Assembly: GCA_000961575.1 (NCBI GenBank)
Contig: LADP01000024.1
Span: 62,001 to 126,000 of the forward strand
DNA from: Peptococcaceae bacterium BRH_c8a
GTDB lineage: Bacteria; Bacillota; Desulfotomaculia; Desulfotomaculales; Desulfallaceae
DNA: 64,000 bases
Direction: 5' to 3'
Position 1 is the first letter of the stretch. Each line of letters starts with the position of its first letter. A program made the position numbers and the translations under genes. The notes beneath the pieces are model-generated. The model had not been told where the DNA came from, ran no database searches, and worked only from the letters and a program-made list of their open reading frames with translations. Positions 44,112 through 51,297 of the stretch are shown in pieces.

Positions 44112-44132
44112 AAGTTGATTTTGTTGCAAGAT
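44097..44132. repeat. Family A (REP) copy overlapping the dCMP deaminase stop
   Basis: GGTGCCAGGTGTTGAAAGTT followed by GATTTTGTTGCAAGAT. The first 15 bases are coding and end in TGA. Confidence 0.85.
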
Positions 44133-44137
44133 GCCTC

Positions 44138-44332
44138 ACAGTAGTCAGTAGTCAGTAATCAGAATGAGATAAACGCTATAACATACATTGGGAATTTCCT
44201 TGACCCAAAAGCCTGACCAATAATCAGAGATTTGAAAAATATGAGACCTAACGGTTTATGGCATTTAGAATTCTGACTCCTGAATTCTGATTACTGATTA
44301 CTGATTACTGAATTAAGGCCTGACCCCCTTTA
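44138..44332. repeat. Family D element (copy upstream of the MazG-like gene)
   Basis: Left end CAGTAGTCAGTAGTCAGTAA (44140-44160); right end CTGACTCCTGAATTCTGATT and further ACTGATTACTGA units to 44315, then GGCCTGACCCCC. The middle (TTCCTTGACCCAAAAGCC) also matches the element at 44698-44920. No gene is seen in the 237 bases. Confidence 0.65.
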
Positions 44333-44348
44333 GGAAGCTGGTGAAACA

Positions 44349-44672
44349 GTGCAAAAAAAAATCGTGGCTTTGCCCAGACTGAATAACCTCACTCCCACCA
44401 TGGAATCTACCGCTCTTAAACTGATGGAAGAGGCCGGTGAACTGGCCCAGGCCATCGGTAAGTTGCGGGGCATGAGCGGAGAACGTTGCGAATTTAACGA
44501 GGGGGAAGCGCTGGATCGGATTACCAGGGAACTGCTGGACGTGGCCCAAACCGCCGTCTCCATGATGTTCGTGCTGGAAGAACACTACGGGGTGAATATT
44601 GAAAAAGCCCTGGATGAACACATCGAAAAGCTAATCCAAAAAGGTTATTTGGTGCCAGGTGTTGAAAGTTAA
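44349..44672 (+). CDS. MazG-like nucleotide pyrophosphohydrolase
   Basis: The protein has 107 residues and starts at GTG 44349. The all-alpha NTP pyrophosphatase core is visible: LMEEAGELAQAIGKL supplies the EExxE magnesium ligands and RELLDVAQTAVSMM the second acidic helix (ExxD). Such enzymes remove unwanted dNTPs; its position after dCMP deaminase suggests a role in nucleotide balance. The last six residues (VPGVES) and the stop are REP-derived, as in the symporter gene. Confidence 0.85.
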   Translation: MQKKIVALPRLNNLTPTMESTALKLMEEAGELAQAIGKLRGMSGERCEFNEGEALDRITRELLDVAQTAVSMMFVLEEHYGVNIEKALDEHIEKLIQKGYLVPGVES

Positions 44673-44687
44673 GTTTGTTGCAAGTTG
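44651..44687. repeat. Family A (REP) copy overlapping the MazG-like stop
   Basis: GGTGCCAGGTGTTGAAAGTT, then AAGTTTGTTGCAAGTTG. The stop TAA (44670-44672) lies inside. Confidence 0.87.
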
Positions 44688-44697
44688 CGGGCAGGGT

Positions 44698-44920
44698 TCA
44701 GGCGTCGGACGTCAGGCGTCAGGAGTCGGGAATGAGAAAAATGGCGTAAACATACTTTAGGGACATTCCTTGACAAAGCCCAACCAATTTGGCTGAAGGC
44801 GCACTAGTACGTGCTTTCGGTTATCGTCCATCCAAGTGTTTCGAAAAGTGTGTTATAACAGTTTATAGCATTCTAAATTCTAATTACTAAATTCTAATTA
44901 CTAAATTAAAGTCTGACCCC
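44698..44920. repeat. Family D element (copy upstream of wecB)
   Basis: Left end TTCAGGCGTCGGACGTCAGG (44698) with further GTCAGGAGTC units; right end ATTCTAAATTCTAATTACTA (44871), then AAGTCTGACCCC. The middle (ATTCCTTGACAAAGCCCAAC) parallels 44190-44220. No gene is seen. Confidence 0.6.
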
Positions 44921-44939
44921 GTGGGGGTGTTTTGTTTTT

Positions 44940-46079
44940 ATGAAGGTTTTAGTTGTGTTTGGCACCAGGCCGGAGGCCATTAAAATGGCTCCCCTGGTAA
45001 AGCTGCTACAGAAGGATGACGCCCTGGACTGCCGGGTGGCGGTGACCGCCCAGCACCGGGAGATGTTGGATCAGGTGCTGCAGTTGTTTAATATTCGGCC
45101 CGACCATGACCTGGATATTATGCGGGCGGGACAAACCCTGTTCGATATCACCGCCCGCGCCCTAAACGGTCTAAAGCCCGTGTTGGAAAAGGAAAAACCG
45201 GACCTGGTGCTGGTACACGGTGACACCACCACCACCTTCGTAGCCGCGCTGGCCTCTTATTATATGCAAATACCAGTGGGGCACGTGGAAGCGGGACTGC
45301 GCACCGGTAACAGGTATTCTCCGTTTCCCGAGGAAATGAACCGCCGCCTGACCGGGGGGTTGGCCCAGTGGCATTTTGCCCCTACTACAGGCGCACGGGC
45401 CAATTTGCTGCGGGAAGCCGTGGATCCCGAACACGTCTTTGTCACCGGCAACACTGTGATTGACGCGCTGTTGACCACAGTGCGCAAAGACTACCGGTTT
45501 GGCGCCCCGCTGCTTGATCAGATGGATTTTGACCGGCACCGGGTGTTACTGGTAACCACACACCGCCGGGAAAACCTGGGTGATCCAATGCGGGATATTT
45601 ACCTGGCCCTGCGGGATATCATGGAACAGTTTCCCGATGTGCGGGTAATTTTTCCCGTGCATAAGAACCCGGCGGTGCGCCGGGTGGTGAACGATGTGCT
45701 GGGCGATTCAGACCGAGTGCACTTGCTGGAACCGATGGATTATGAACCATTTGTTAACCTAATGTCCCGCTGTCACCTGGTGCTTACTGACTCAGGCGGT
45801 ATGCAGGAGGAAGCACCCTCGCTGGGTAAACCGGTGCTGGTGCTGCGTAATACCACCGAACGGCCCGAGGCGGTGGATGCAGGTACCGTGCGCCTGGTGG
45901 GCACCGACCGCGGCGCGGTGCGGGATGAAGCAATTCGCCTTCTTGCCCACGAAACCTATTACCGTTCCATGGCTGAAGCAGTAAACCCCTATGGCGACGG
46001 TAGGGCTTGTAAACGAATTGTGCAGGCTGTCAAATACGCTTATAAGATTGCCCTGGAAAAGCCGCCGGAATTTATGTGA
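44940..46079 (+). CDS. wecB: UDP-N-acetylglucosamine 2-epimerase (non-hydrolysing)
   Basis: The 379-residue GT-B fold enzyme makes UDP-ManNAc for teichoic-acid linkage units or capsule. It opens with VVFGTRPEAIKMAPLV and has VHGDTTTTFVAALA, HVEAGLRTGNRYSPFPEEMN, THRRENLG and SDSGGMQEEAPSLGKPVLVLR, all conserved family motifs. ATG follows GGGGGTG at 11 bases. The homologue mnaA also lies shortly after glyA in Bacillus. Confidence 0.96.
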   Translation: MKVLVVFGTRPEAIKMAPLVKLLQKDDALDCRVAVTAQHREMLDQVLQLFNIRPDHDLDIMRAGQTLFDITARALNGLKPVLEKEKPDLVLVHGDTTTTFVAALASYYMQIPVGHVEAGLRTGNRYSPFPEEMNRRLTGGLAQWHFAPTTGARANLLREAVDPEHVFVTGNTVIDALLTTVRKDYRFGAPLLDQMDFDRHRVLLVTTHRRENLGDPMRDIYLALRDIMEQFPDVRVIFPVHKNPAVRRVVNDVLGDSDRVHLLEPMDYEPFVNLMSRCHLVLTDSGGMQEEAPSLGKPVLVLRNTTERPEAVDAGTVRLVGTDRGAVRDEAIRLLAHETYYRSMAEAVNPYGDGRACKRIVQAVKYAYKIALEKPPEFM

Positions 46080-46169
46080 TGCAAAAATGCAGTTATTTAA
46101 CGCCGCTAATATAAAGACATGCTTGGTTAGTTTGGCAAAAATGCATCGGTAATGCATTTTATCATCAGC

Positions 46170-46191
46170 AAAGACTCCGCCGGGAGTCTTT
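46170..46191 (+). terminator. Hairpin terminator after wecB
   Basis: Stem AAAGACTCC (46170-46178) / GGAGTCTTT (46183-46191) with a four-base loop. A second inverted repeat CTATGTTTGA (46192-46201) / TCAAACATAG (46212-46221) follows directly and could be an operator for the acyl-CoA dehydrogenase gene. Confidence 0.7.
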
Positions 46192-46264
46192 CTATGTTTG
46201 AATTAAATCTGTCAAACATAGTATTTATTTGACTTGGGGCGGTTTTTAACGCCCAGCATGCTTA

Positions 46265-46280
46265 TGGCATGGATATTGCA
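46265..46280 (+). promoter_or_regulatory. Sigma-54 promoter of the acyl-CoA dehydrogenase gene
   Basis: TGGCATGGATATTGCA matches the -24/-12 consensus TGGCACG-N4-TTGCW at all but one or two positions, with the required ten bases between GG and GC. The start codon is 70 bases downstream. Half-sites AAAATGCAT / ATGCATTTT (46137-46160), about 105 bases upstream, could be the activator site. A sigma-54 activator gene lies in the same cluster. Confidence 0.65.
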
Positions 46281-46349
46281 ATGTGTATTCTTGTAAGTTG
46301 CCAAAAGGGCTGTTTAAGCCTGGAAAATAAGCAAGGGGGTTTATAGTAA

Positions 46350-47507
46350 ATGGATTTTGGCTTAACAGAAGAACAACAAATGGTACAGGATATGGCTCGT
46401 AATTTTGCCGAAAAGGAAATTGCTCCTTTTGTTGAAGAGGATGAAAAAAACCATTACTACCGCAGAGAGATATTAACTAAAATGGGTGAATTGGATCTGT
46501 TGGGTTGGAGCCTGCCCGAGGAATACGGCGGAAATGGCATGGGTTGGATGGAAGGTTGTATAGCACTCTATGAAATAGCCAAGGTTCATACTTCCTGGAG
46601 ACTTGCAATCAGCGGTAACAACTGGGGCCCGGCAATGACCATTAATGAATATGGTACTGAAGAACAAAAACAGAAATATATCCCTGGACTGTTAGATGGG
46701 TCAGCGGTAGGTAGCTTTGCTATGACCGAGCCTAATACCGGTTCCGATGTAGCCAGCATGAAGACCTTTGCTGAAGATAAGGGTGACCACTGGTTGCTCA
46801 ATGGTACCAAGACGTGGATATCCGGAGGGCACACTGCCGATACTGGTCTACTCTATGCTGTAACTGAAAAAGGCGCCGGTGCTAAAGGGTTATCCTGTTT
46901 CGTGATTGACTATAACAATACCCCCGGCGTTACCAGAATTCCTATTCACGAGAAAGTCGGTATGTTCTCTGCTCCGACTTCGGAACTAATTTTCGAGAAT
47001 GCAGTGGTTCCTAAAGAAAATCTTTTAGGCCCATTAAACAAGGGCTTCTATGTTTGTATGTGGCAATTGAACAATACCCGCATGGGTTGTGCCACTGGTG
47101 CTGCAGCTCTTTCCAGGGCCTGCCTGGATGGTGCTGTTCAATATGCTAATGAACGCATCCAGTTTGGCAAGCCAATCGGTAAACATCAAATGATTCAAGC
47201 TCAGATTGCTGAAATGATATTAGAAGATGAGGCAGCCCTAAATCTCACTTATCGCGCTGCATGGTTAAAAGATAATAAACTACCCAGCCAGCAGGCAACT
47301 TCTATTGCTAAACTAGCAGCTTGTAATGCAGCTGTTCATGGTGCCAACTTAGCAATGAAAATTTACGGTTCATACGGCTATTCCACTGAGTATCCTTGTG
47401 GCAGATGGCTTCGCGATTCTAAACAGTTTGAAACCCTGGAAGGAACATCCAACATGCATCAGCAGATCATCGCCAACATTGAACTTGGTTACGCGCCCAA
47501 CCGCTAA
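46350..47507 (+). CDS. Acyl-CoA dehydrogenase, possibly non-decarboxylating glutaryl-CoA dehydrogenase
   Basis: The 385-residue FAD enzyme has the family signatures FAMTEPNTGSDVASMKT, WISGGHTADTGLLYAVT, RIQFGKPIGKHQMIQAQIAEM and GSYGYSTEYPCGRWLRDSKQ. The catalytic base Glu is probably in QFETLEGTSNMHQQIIA, the position used by most short-chain enzymes and by glutaryl-CoA dehydrogenase. The Na+-decarboxylase that follows and the glutaconate CoA-transferase nearby point to glutaryl-CoA to glutaconyl-CoA; butyryl- or other acyl-CoA cannot be excluded. ATG follows AAGGGGG. Confidence 0.88.
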   Translation: MDFGLTEEQQMVQDMARNFAEKEIAPFVEEDEKNHYYRREILTKMGELDLLGWSLPEEYGGNGMGWMEGCIALYEIAKVHTSWRLAISGNNWGPAMTINEYGTEEQKQKYIPGLLDGSAVGSFAMTEPNTGSDVASMKTFAEDKGDHWLLNGTKTWISGGHTADTGLLYAVTEKGAGAKGLSCFVIDYNNTPGVTRIPIHEKVGMFSAPTSELIFENAVVPKENLLGPLNKGFYVCMWQLNNTRMGCATGAAALSRACLDGAVQYANERIQFGKPIGKHQMIQAQIAEMILEDEAALNLTYRAAWLKDNKLPSQQATSIAKLAACNAAVHGANLAMKIYGSYGYSTEYPCGRWLRDSKQFETLEGTSNMHQQIIANIELGYAPNR

Positions 47508-47557
47508 TACAAAAGTATCCTTAATGGCTAACTAGCAGACCCAAAAACCAGGTAACA

Positions 47558-47640
47558 TAAGTCTAAAGTCCAAAGTCAAAGATTAGCCGAACAATATTGC
47601 AGTCCGGTTAAAATACTTTGACTTTTGGAAAGTAGACAGA
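47558..47640. repeat. Family D-like element
   Basis: AAGTCTAAAGTCCAAAGTCA (47559-47578) faces TACTTTGACTTTTGGAAAGT (47612-47631), an imperfect inverted pair of AAAGTC units. It is a diverged version of the elements at 44138 and 54656 and again precedes a gene start. Confidence 0.45.
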
Positions 47641-47715
47641 ATAGTTCCAGGGTACGCTAAGATAAGGTTAGTGCGATATCATTTAAAAAAAGTGACACAT
47701 TCAGGGAGGTTCAGT

Positions 47716-49260
47716 ATGAGTAAGAAATACGAAGATTTTAAGAACAGGAAAGAAACAATTTATCAAATGGGCGGCGAAAAAGCCGTTGCCAAACAGCATA
47801 AGGACGGTAAACTTACAGCCCGTGAAAGGGTGGAGTATTTTTTTGACCCCGGTACTTTTACCGAAATCGGTACTTTTGTAAAACACCGCATAACCAATTT
47901 CGGCATGGAGAAAAAGAATGTTCCCGCTGAAGGGGTTGTATGCGGGTACGGTAAAGTTAACGGCAGAATGGTTATGGTGGGTGCCGAGGACTATACCGCT
48001 ATGGCCGGAACTTTCGGTGAATACCATGGTAAAAAGTTTGCCGCAGCCATCGACATGGCCAAGGATATGGGCATTCCCTTTATTGGCATGAACGATTCCG
48101 GCGGTGCCAGGTTGCAGGAAGGTATTGACACCCTGCAAGCTTACGCTTGGCTGTTTAAGTCCCAGAATCTAGCTTCGGGGATTATTCCCCAGTTGGCGCT
48201 GCTTTTGGGCCCCTGCCTGGGCGGGCAAGCTTACCACCCCGTGATGCAGGACTTTGTCATTCAAAGCCGGGACCACGGTTATATGGGCATCGCCGGCCCC
48301 GCCTTCGTTAAAGCCCAGCTGGGCATTGATATCGACCTGGAAACCCTGTGCGGCGTTGAGGCGCATGCTGTAAAATCCGGCTGCACGCACATTGTTGCCG
48401 GAGACGATAAGGACTGCCTGGACAAGACCAAAGAACTACTAGCCTATCTGCCTCAGAATAACATGGAAAAGCCTGCCCGGGTAAACACCGGTGACGATGC
48501 CACACGCCTGGTACCGGAAATGGACGGCATGATTCCCGAACAAACCAATATCCCTTACGACATGCACGAAGTTATTTATAAGCTCGTTGATAACGGTGAA
48601 TTCCTTGAAATTATGCCCGACTTTGCCAAAAATATAATTGTTGGTTTTGCGCGGTTCGACGGGCGCAGCACTGGTATCGTGGCCGCCCAGCCCAACTGGA
48701 TGGGTGGAGTTATTGACTGCAACGCAGCAGACAAGGTGGCTAGATTTGTCCGGTTCTGCGACCTGTTCAACATTCCGCTGGTGAACCTGCATGACACACC
48801 GGCTTATATGATTGGCCCCGACCAGGAATGGAAAGGTATTCTGAGACATGGTGCCAAGATGCTATTTGCTTATATCGACGCCACCGTACCCAAAATTACG
48901 GTTATCATGCGCAAGTCCTTTGCCGGCGCTTACCTGGGTATGTGCTGTAAAGATACCGGCGCGGATATAGTATACGCCTGGCCTGAAGCCACCATTACCA
49001 TCGTGGGGGCTGAAACCGCCGCCAGCGTAATATTCGCCAAGGAAATTAGAAACGCCGAAAACCCGGACGAGGTTAGGGCCCAAAGGATCAAGGAATACAG
49101 CGAACTTTACGAAAATCCCTACCATGCCGGTGAGCGCGGTTATGTCGATGACATTATCCTGCCTTCGGAAACAAGGAAAAAGATTTGCGCCAGCCTGGAT
49201 CTGCTAGAGAACAAAAAAGTGGCCAGACCCTGGAGAAAATTCTCCAACATCAATATGTAA
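47716..49260 (+). CDS. Na+-translocating acyl-CoA decarboxylase, carboxyltransferase (alpha) subunit
   Basis: The 514-residue protein from ATG 47716 follows GGGAGGT. It has the two crotonase-like halves of the PCCB/MmdA family (ARLQEGIDTLQAYAWLF; LVNLHDTPAYMIGPDQEWKG; MRKSFAGAYLGMCCKDTGAD). It moves CO2 from the acyl-CoA to biotin on the carrier subunit. The length matches methylmalonyl-CoA decarboxylase MmdA rather than the longer GcdA (about 587). The neighbours favour glutaconyl-CoA as the substrate, but methylmalonyl-CoA is a real alternative. Confidence 0.9.
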   Translation: MSKKYEDFKNRKETIYQMGGEKAVAKQHKDGKLTARERVEYFFDPGTFTEIGTFVKHRITNFGMEKKNVPAEGVVCGYGKVNGRMVMVGAEDYTAMAGTFGEYHGKKFAAAIDMAKDMGIPFIGMNDSGGARLQEGIDTLQAYAWLFKSQNLASGIIPQLALLLGPCLGGQAYHPVMQDFVIQSRDHGYMGIAGPAFVKAQLGIDIDLETLCGVEAHAVKSGCTHIVAGDDKDCLDKTKELLAYLPQNNMEKPARVNTGDDATRLVPEMDGMIPEQTNIPYDMHEVIYKLVDNGEFLEIMPDFAKNIIVGFARFDGRSTGIVAAQPNWMGGVIDCNAADKVARFVRFCDLFNIPLVNLHDTPAYMIGPDQEWKGILRHGAKMLFAYIDATVPKITVIMRKSFAGAYLGMCCKDTGADIVYAWPEATITIVGAETAASVIFAKEIRNAENPDEVRAQRIKEYSELYENPYHAGERGYVDDIILPSETRKKICASLDLLENKKVARPWRKFSNINM

Positions 49261-49583
49261 AGATTGGATTGTCAATCTGAACGTAGTAAAGGGTCTCTAC
49301 CTAAACTAACGTTCAGGATGACAGCTTGACCCCAATGTAGGGGCAGGTTCCTGTGCCTGCCCGGGCAATCACAGGAATCTGCCCCTACAAGTATTTTCTC
49401 AATAGAACACCATGCCGCTATGCGGCTACCATCAGAGGATTAGAATCTGCTGCATTGTCATTCTTAACGAAGCAGGATCACATCTTTAAAGTATATTTTC
49501 TTTGTATTACAGTAGGTTGCAGGTATTATTCAGCATATGTCGAAATTTCGATTTTAGACTGAATACATCAGGAGGTAAACAAA
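49261..49583. other. 323-bp repeat-rich gap inside the decarboxylase operon
   Basis: It holds a family B copy (49268-49322), the family E inverted pair (49336-49389), a family C fragment (49408-49440, CACCATGCCGCTATGCGGCT) and a second family B fragment (49455-49480). No credible gene is seen. The next ribosome site, AGGAGGT, is at 49570. Confidence 0.65.
49336..49389. repeat. Family E inverted repeat
   Basis: TGTAGGGGCAGGTTCCTGTG (49336-49355) and the complement of 49370-49389 agree at 19 of 20 bases. Similar GGGGCAGG/CCTGCCCC repeats are widespread in bacterial genomes. The hairpin may act on the mRNA. Confidence 0.7.
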
Positions 49584-49739
49584 ATGGTTGACTGGGGTGC
49601 AGCTACAACGGTGGCCGTGTCAGGAATACTATCTGTTTTTGCGGTACTAATGATACTGCAAATATCAGTGCAAACCACCGGTTGGGTCGTTACCAGCTTG
49701 GATAAAAAAAAGCAGGAAAAATCAAAAGCAACTAATTAG
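49584..49739 (+). CDS. Small membrane subunit of the Na+-decarboxylase (OadG/MmdD-like, 51 aa)
   Basis: ATG 49584 follows AGGAGGT by 7 bases. The sequence MVDWGAATTVAVSGILSVFA continues with VLMILQISVQTTGWVV and a charged tail SLDKKKQEKSKATN. One membrane helix, then a Lys-rich tail, and a place just before the biotin carrier fit the gamma/delta subunits that assemble the complex. It lacks the long C-terminal part of OadG. The next gene begins 14 bases later. Confidence 0.75.
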   Translation: MVDWGAATTVAVSGILSVFAVLMILQISVQTTGWVVTSLDKKKQEKSKATN

Positions 49740-49753
49740 GAGGTTGTATAATT

Positions 49754-49966
49754 ATGGTGCAAATTTGCGCTCCCATGGTAGGTAAAGTGGTTTCGGTAGA
49801 CGCAAAGGTGGGCGACCAGGTAAAGAAAAACGACGTGGTAGTAACCCTGGAAGCTATGAAAATGCAAATTAAAGTCTATGCCCCGTCAGATGGGGAAGTG
49901 GCCGAGGTTAACATTGGTGCCGGTGATGTGGTCAGCACGGAAACCGTACTAGTAGCGCTGAAGTAG
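49754..49966 (+). CDS. Biotin carboxyl carrier subunit of the Na+-decarboxylase
   Basis: The 70-residue protein is just a biotinyl domain. The target lysine is in LEAMKMQIKV, the consensus biotinylation motif, and the flanking half-domains (APMVGKVVSVDAKVGDQVKK; APSDGEVAEVNIGAGDVV) are symmetric as in the known fold. No Ala/Pro linker is present, so the domain is free rather than tethered. It lies between the small membrane subunit and the beta subunit. Confidence 0.95.
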   Translation: MVQICAPMVGKVVSVDAKVGDQVKKNDVVVTLEAMKMQIKVYAPSDGEVAEVNIGAGDVVSTETVLVALK

Positions 49967-50093
49967 TAGCAAGTTCCCCCTTAAAAAACAGGATGCCGGG
50001 GTTTGGTATTATCGGAAGAGATTACACCAAACCCCTCACCAGGACTTAATCAGGAAGCACTACCTACTATAAAAACATAAAAGGAGCAAAGGT

Positions 50094-51206
50094 ATGGATC
50101 AGCTGTTAGAAATTTTTATGAGCATTGGGGTATTCAGCCTGACCCCTGGCAACGTCGCAATGTGGCTGATCGCCTTTGTCCTCTTTTACCTGGCGATCAA
50201 AAAAGGAGTTGAGCCGCTGCTGCTGTTGCCCATTGGGTTTGGCATATTCGCGGCCAACTTCCCTCTGACCGGCCTTACGGAAGAGGGCGGGCTATTTTAT
50301 ATTTTCTATCATTACGGCATTGAAACAGAACTAATACCACCCCTAATTTTTCTGGGGCTGGGGGCGATGACAGACTTTGGTCCGGTAATCGCGAACCCCA
50401 AAACATTACTGTTGGGAGCCGCGGCCCAGGTTGGTGTATACGGAGCATTCCTCGGCGCACTCCTGATGGGCTTTACCATTAACGAGGCAGCCACCATAGG
50501 TATTATTGGTGGTGCGGACGGGCCTACATCGATATTCCTATCCGCCAATCTGGCCCCGCACATGATGGGCGCTGTATCAGTGGCCGCATATTCTTATATG
50601 GCCCTGGTGCCCGTAATCATTCCGCCCATTGCCAAAGCGCTTACCACAGCCAAGGAGCGGGCCATGGTAATGACGCAAATGAGAATGGTCAGCAAGACGG
50701 AAAAAATAATCTTTCCTGTTGCCACTTCCATTATTATTATGTTATTAGTTCCCAAGTCTGCACCGCTGATTGCCATGTTTATGCTGGGCAACCTGTTCAT
50801 GGAGAGTGGCGTAGTGGAAAGACTAACCAATACCAGCCGCAATGAACTAATGAACATCGTGACCATTATACTGGGTGTTGCCGTTGGCTCTACCATGAAT
50901 GCAGAGACTTTCTTAACCTGGAAAACTATCGGCGTATTTGCCATGGGTGTTGTGGCTTTCGCTTTCGCCACCGCCAGCGGTGTTATGCTGGCCAAATTTA
51001 TGAACCTATTTGTCAAGAACAAAGTGAATCCGCTAATTGGGGCCGCTGGTGTATCCGCAGTTCCCATGGCGGCTCGGGTGGTACACAATATGGGGACGGA
51101 AGCCAACCCGCAAAACTACCTCATGATGCACGCCATGGGGCCCAACGTGGCCGGGGTTATCGGTACCGCAGTAGCGGCCGGTGCATTCATCGCAGCTATA
51201 CTTTAG
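50094..51206 (+). CDS. Na+-translocating decarboxylase, membrane (beta) subunit
   Basis: The 370-residue integral membrane protein of the OadB/MmdB/GcdB family has about nine to eleven hydrophobic segments. The ion-path motif TIGIIGGADGPTSIFLSANL with its conserved Asp and the second GAAGVSAVPMAARVVHNMG region are present. It decarboxylates carboxybiotin and exports Na+. ATG follows AAAGGAGC. A long terminator hairpin lies 11 bases after the stop. Confidence 0.95.
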   Translation: MDQLLEIFMSIGVFSLTPGNVAMWLIAFVLFYLAIKKGVEPLLLLPIGFGIFAANFPLTGLTEEGGLFYIFYHYGIETELIPPLIFLGLGAMTDFGPVIANPKTLLLGAAAQVGVYGAFLGALLMGFTINEAATIGIIGGADGPTSIFLSANLAPHMMGAVSVAAYSYMALVPVIIPPIAKALTTAKERAMVMTQMRMVSKTEKIIFPVATSIIIMLLVPKSAPLIAMFMLGNLFMESGVVERLTNTSRNELMNIVTIILGVAVGSTMNAETFLTWKTIGVFAMGVVAFAFATASGVMLAKFMNLFVKNKVNPLIGAAGVSAVPMAARVVHNMGTEANPQNYLMMHAMGPNVAGVIGTAVAAGAFIAAIL

Positions 51207-51217
51207 AGCAAAGATAC

Positions 51218-51297
51218 GGGGTCAGGCCTCAAATAATTAACTTATTGGCAAAATAAAAGCCAATAAGTTAATTATTTGAGGCCTGACCCCCTTTTTT
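51218..51297. terminator. Bidirectional terminator with a 32-bp perfect stem
   Basis: The left arm 51218-51249 (GGGGTCAGGCCTCAAATAAT, then TAACTTATTGGC) and the right arm 51259-51290 are exact complements around AAAATAAAA, followed by CTTTTTT. It separates the convergent beta-subunit and activator genes. The GGCCTGACCCC end also occurs at the family D element before 44332, so this may be a repeat as well. Confidence 0.88.

Noticed and set aside
44138-44332. CRISPR-like tandem repeats
   Set aside because: The units are 7-10 bp, degenerate and adjacent without spacers, and no cas genes are present.
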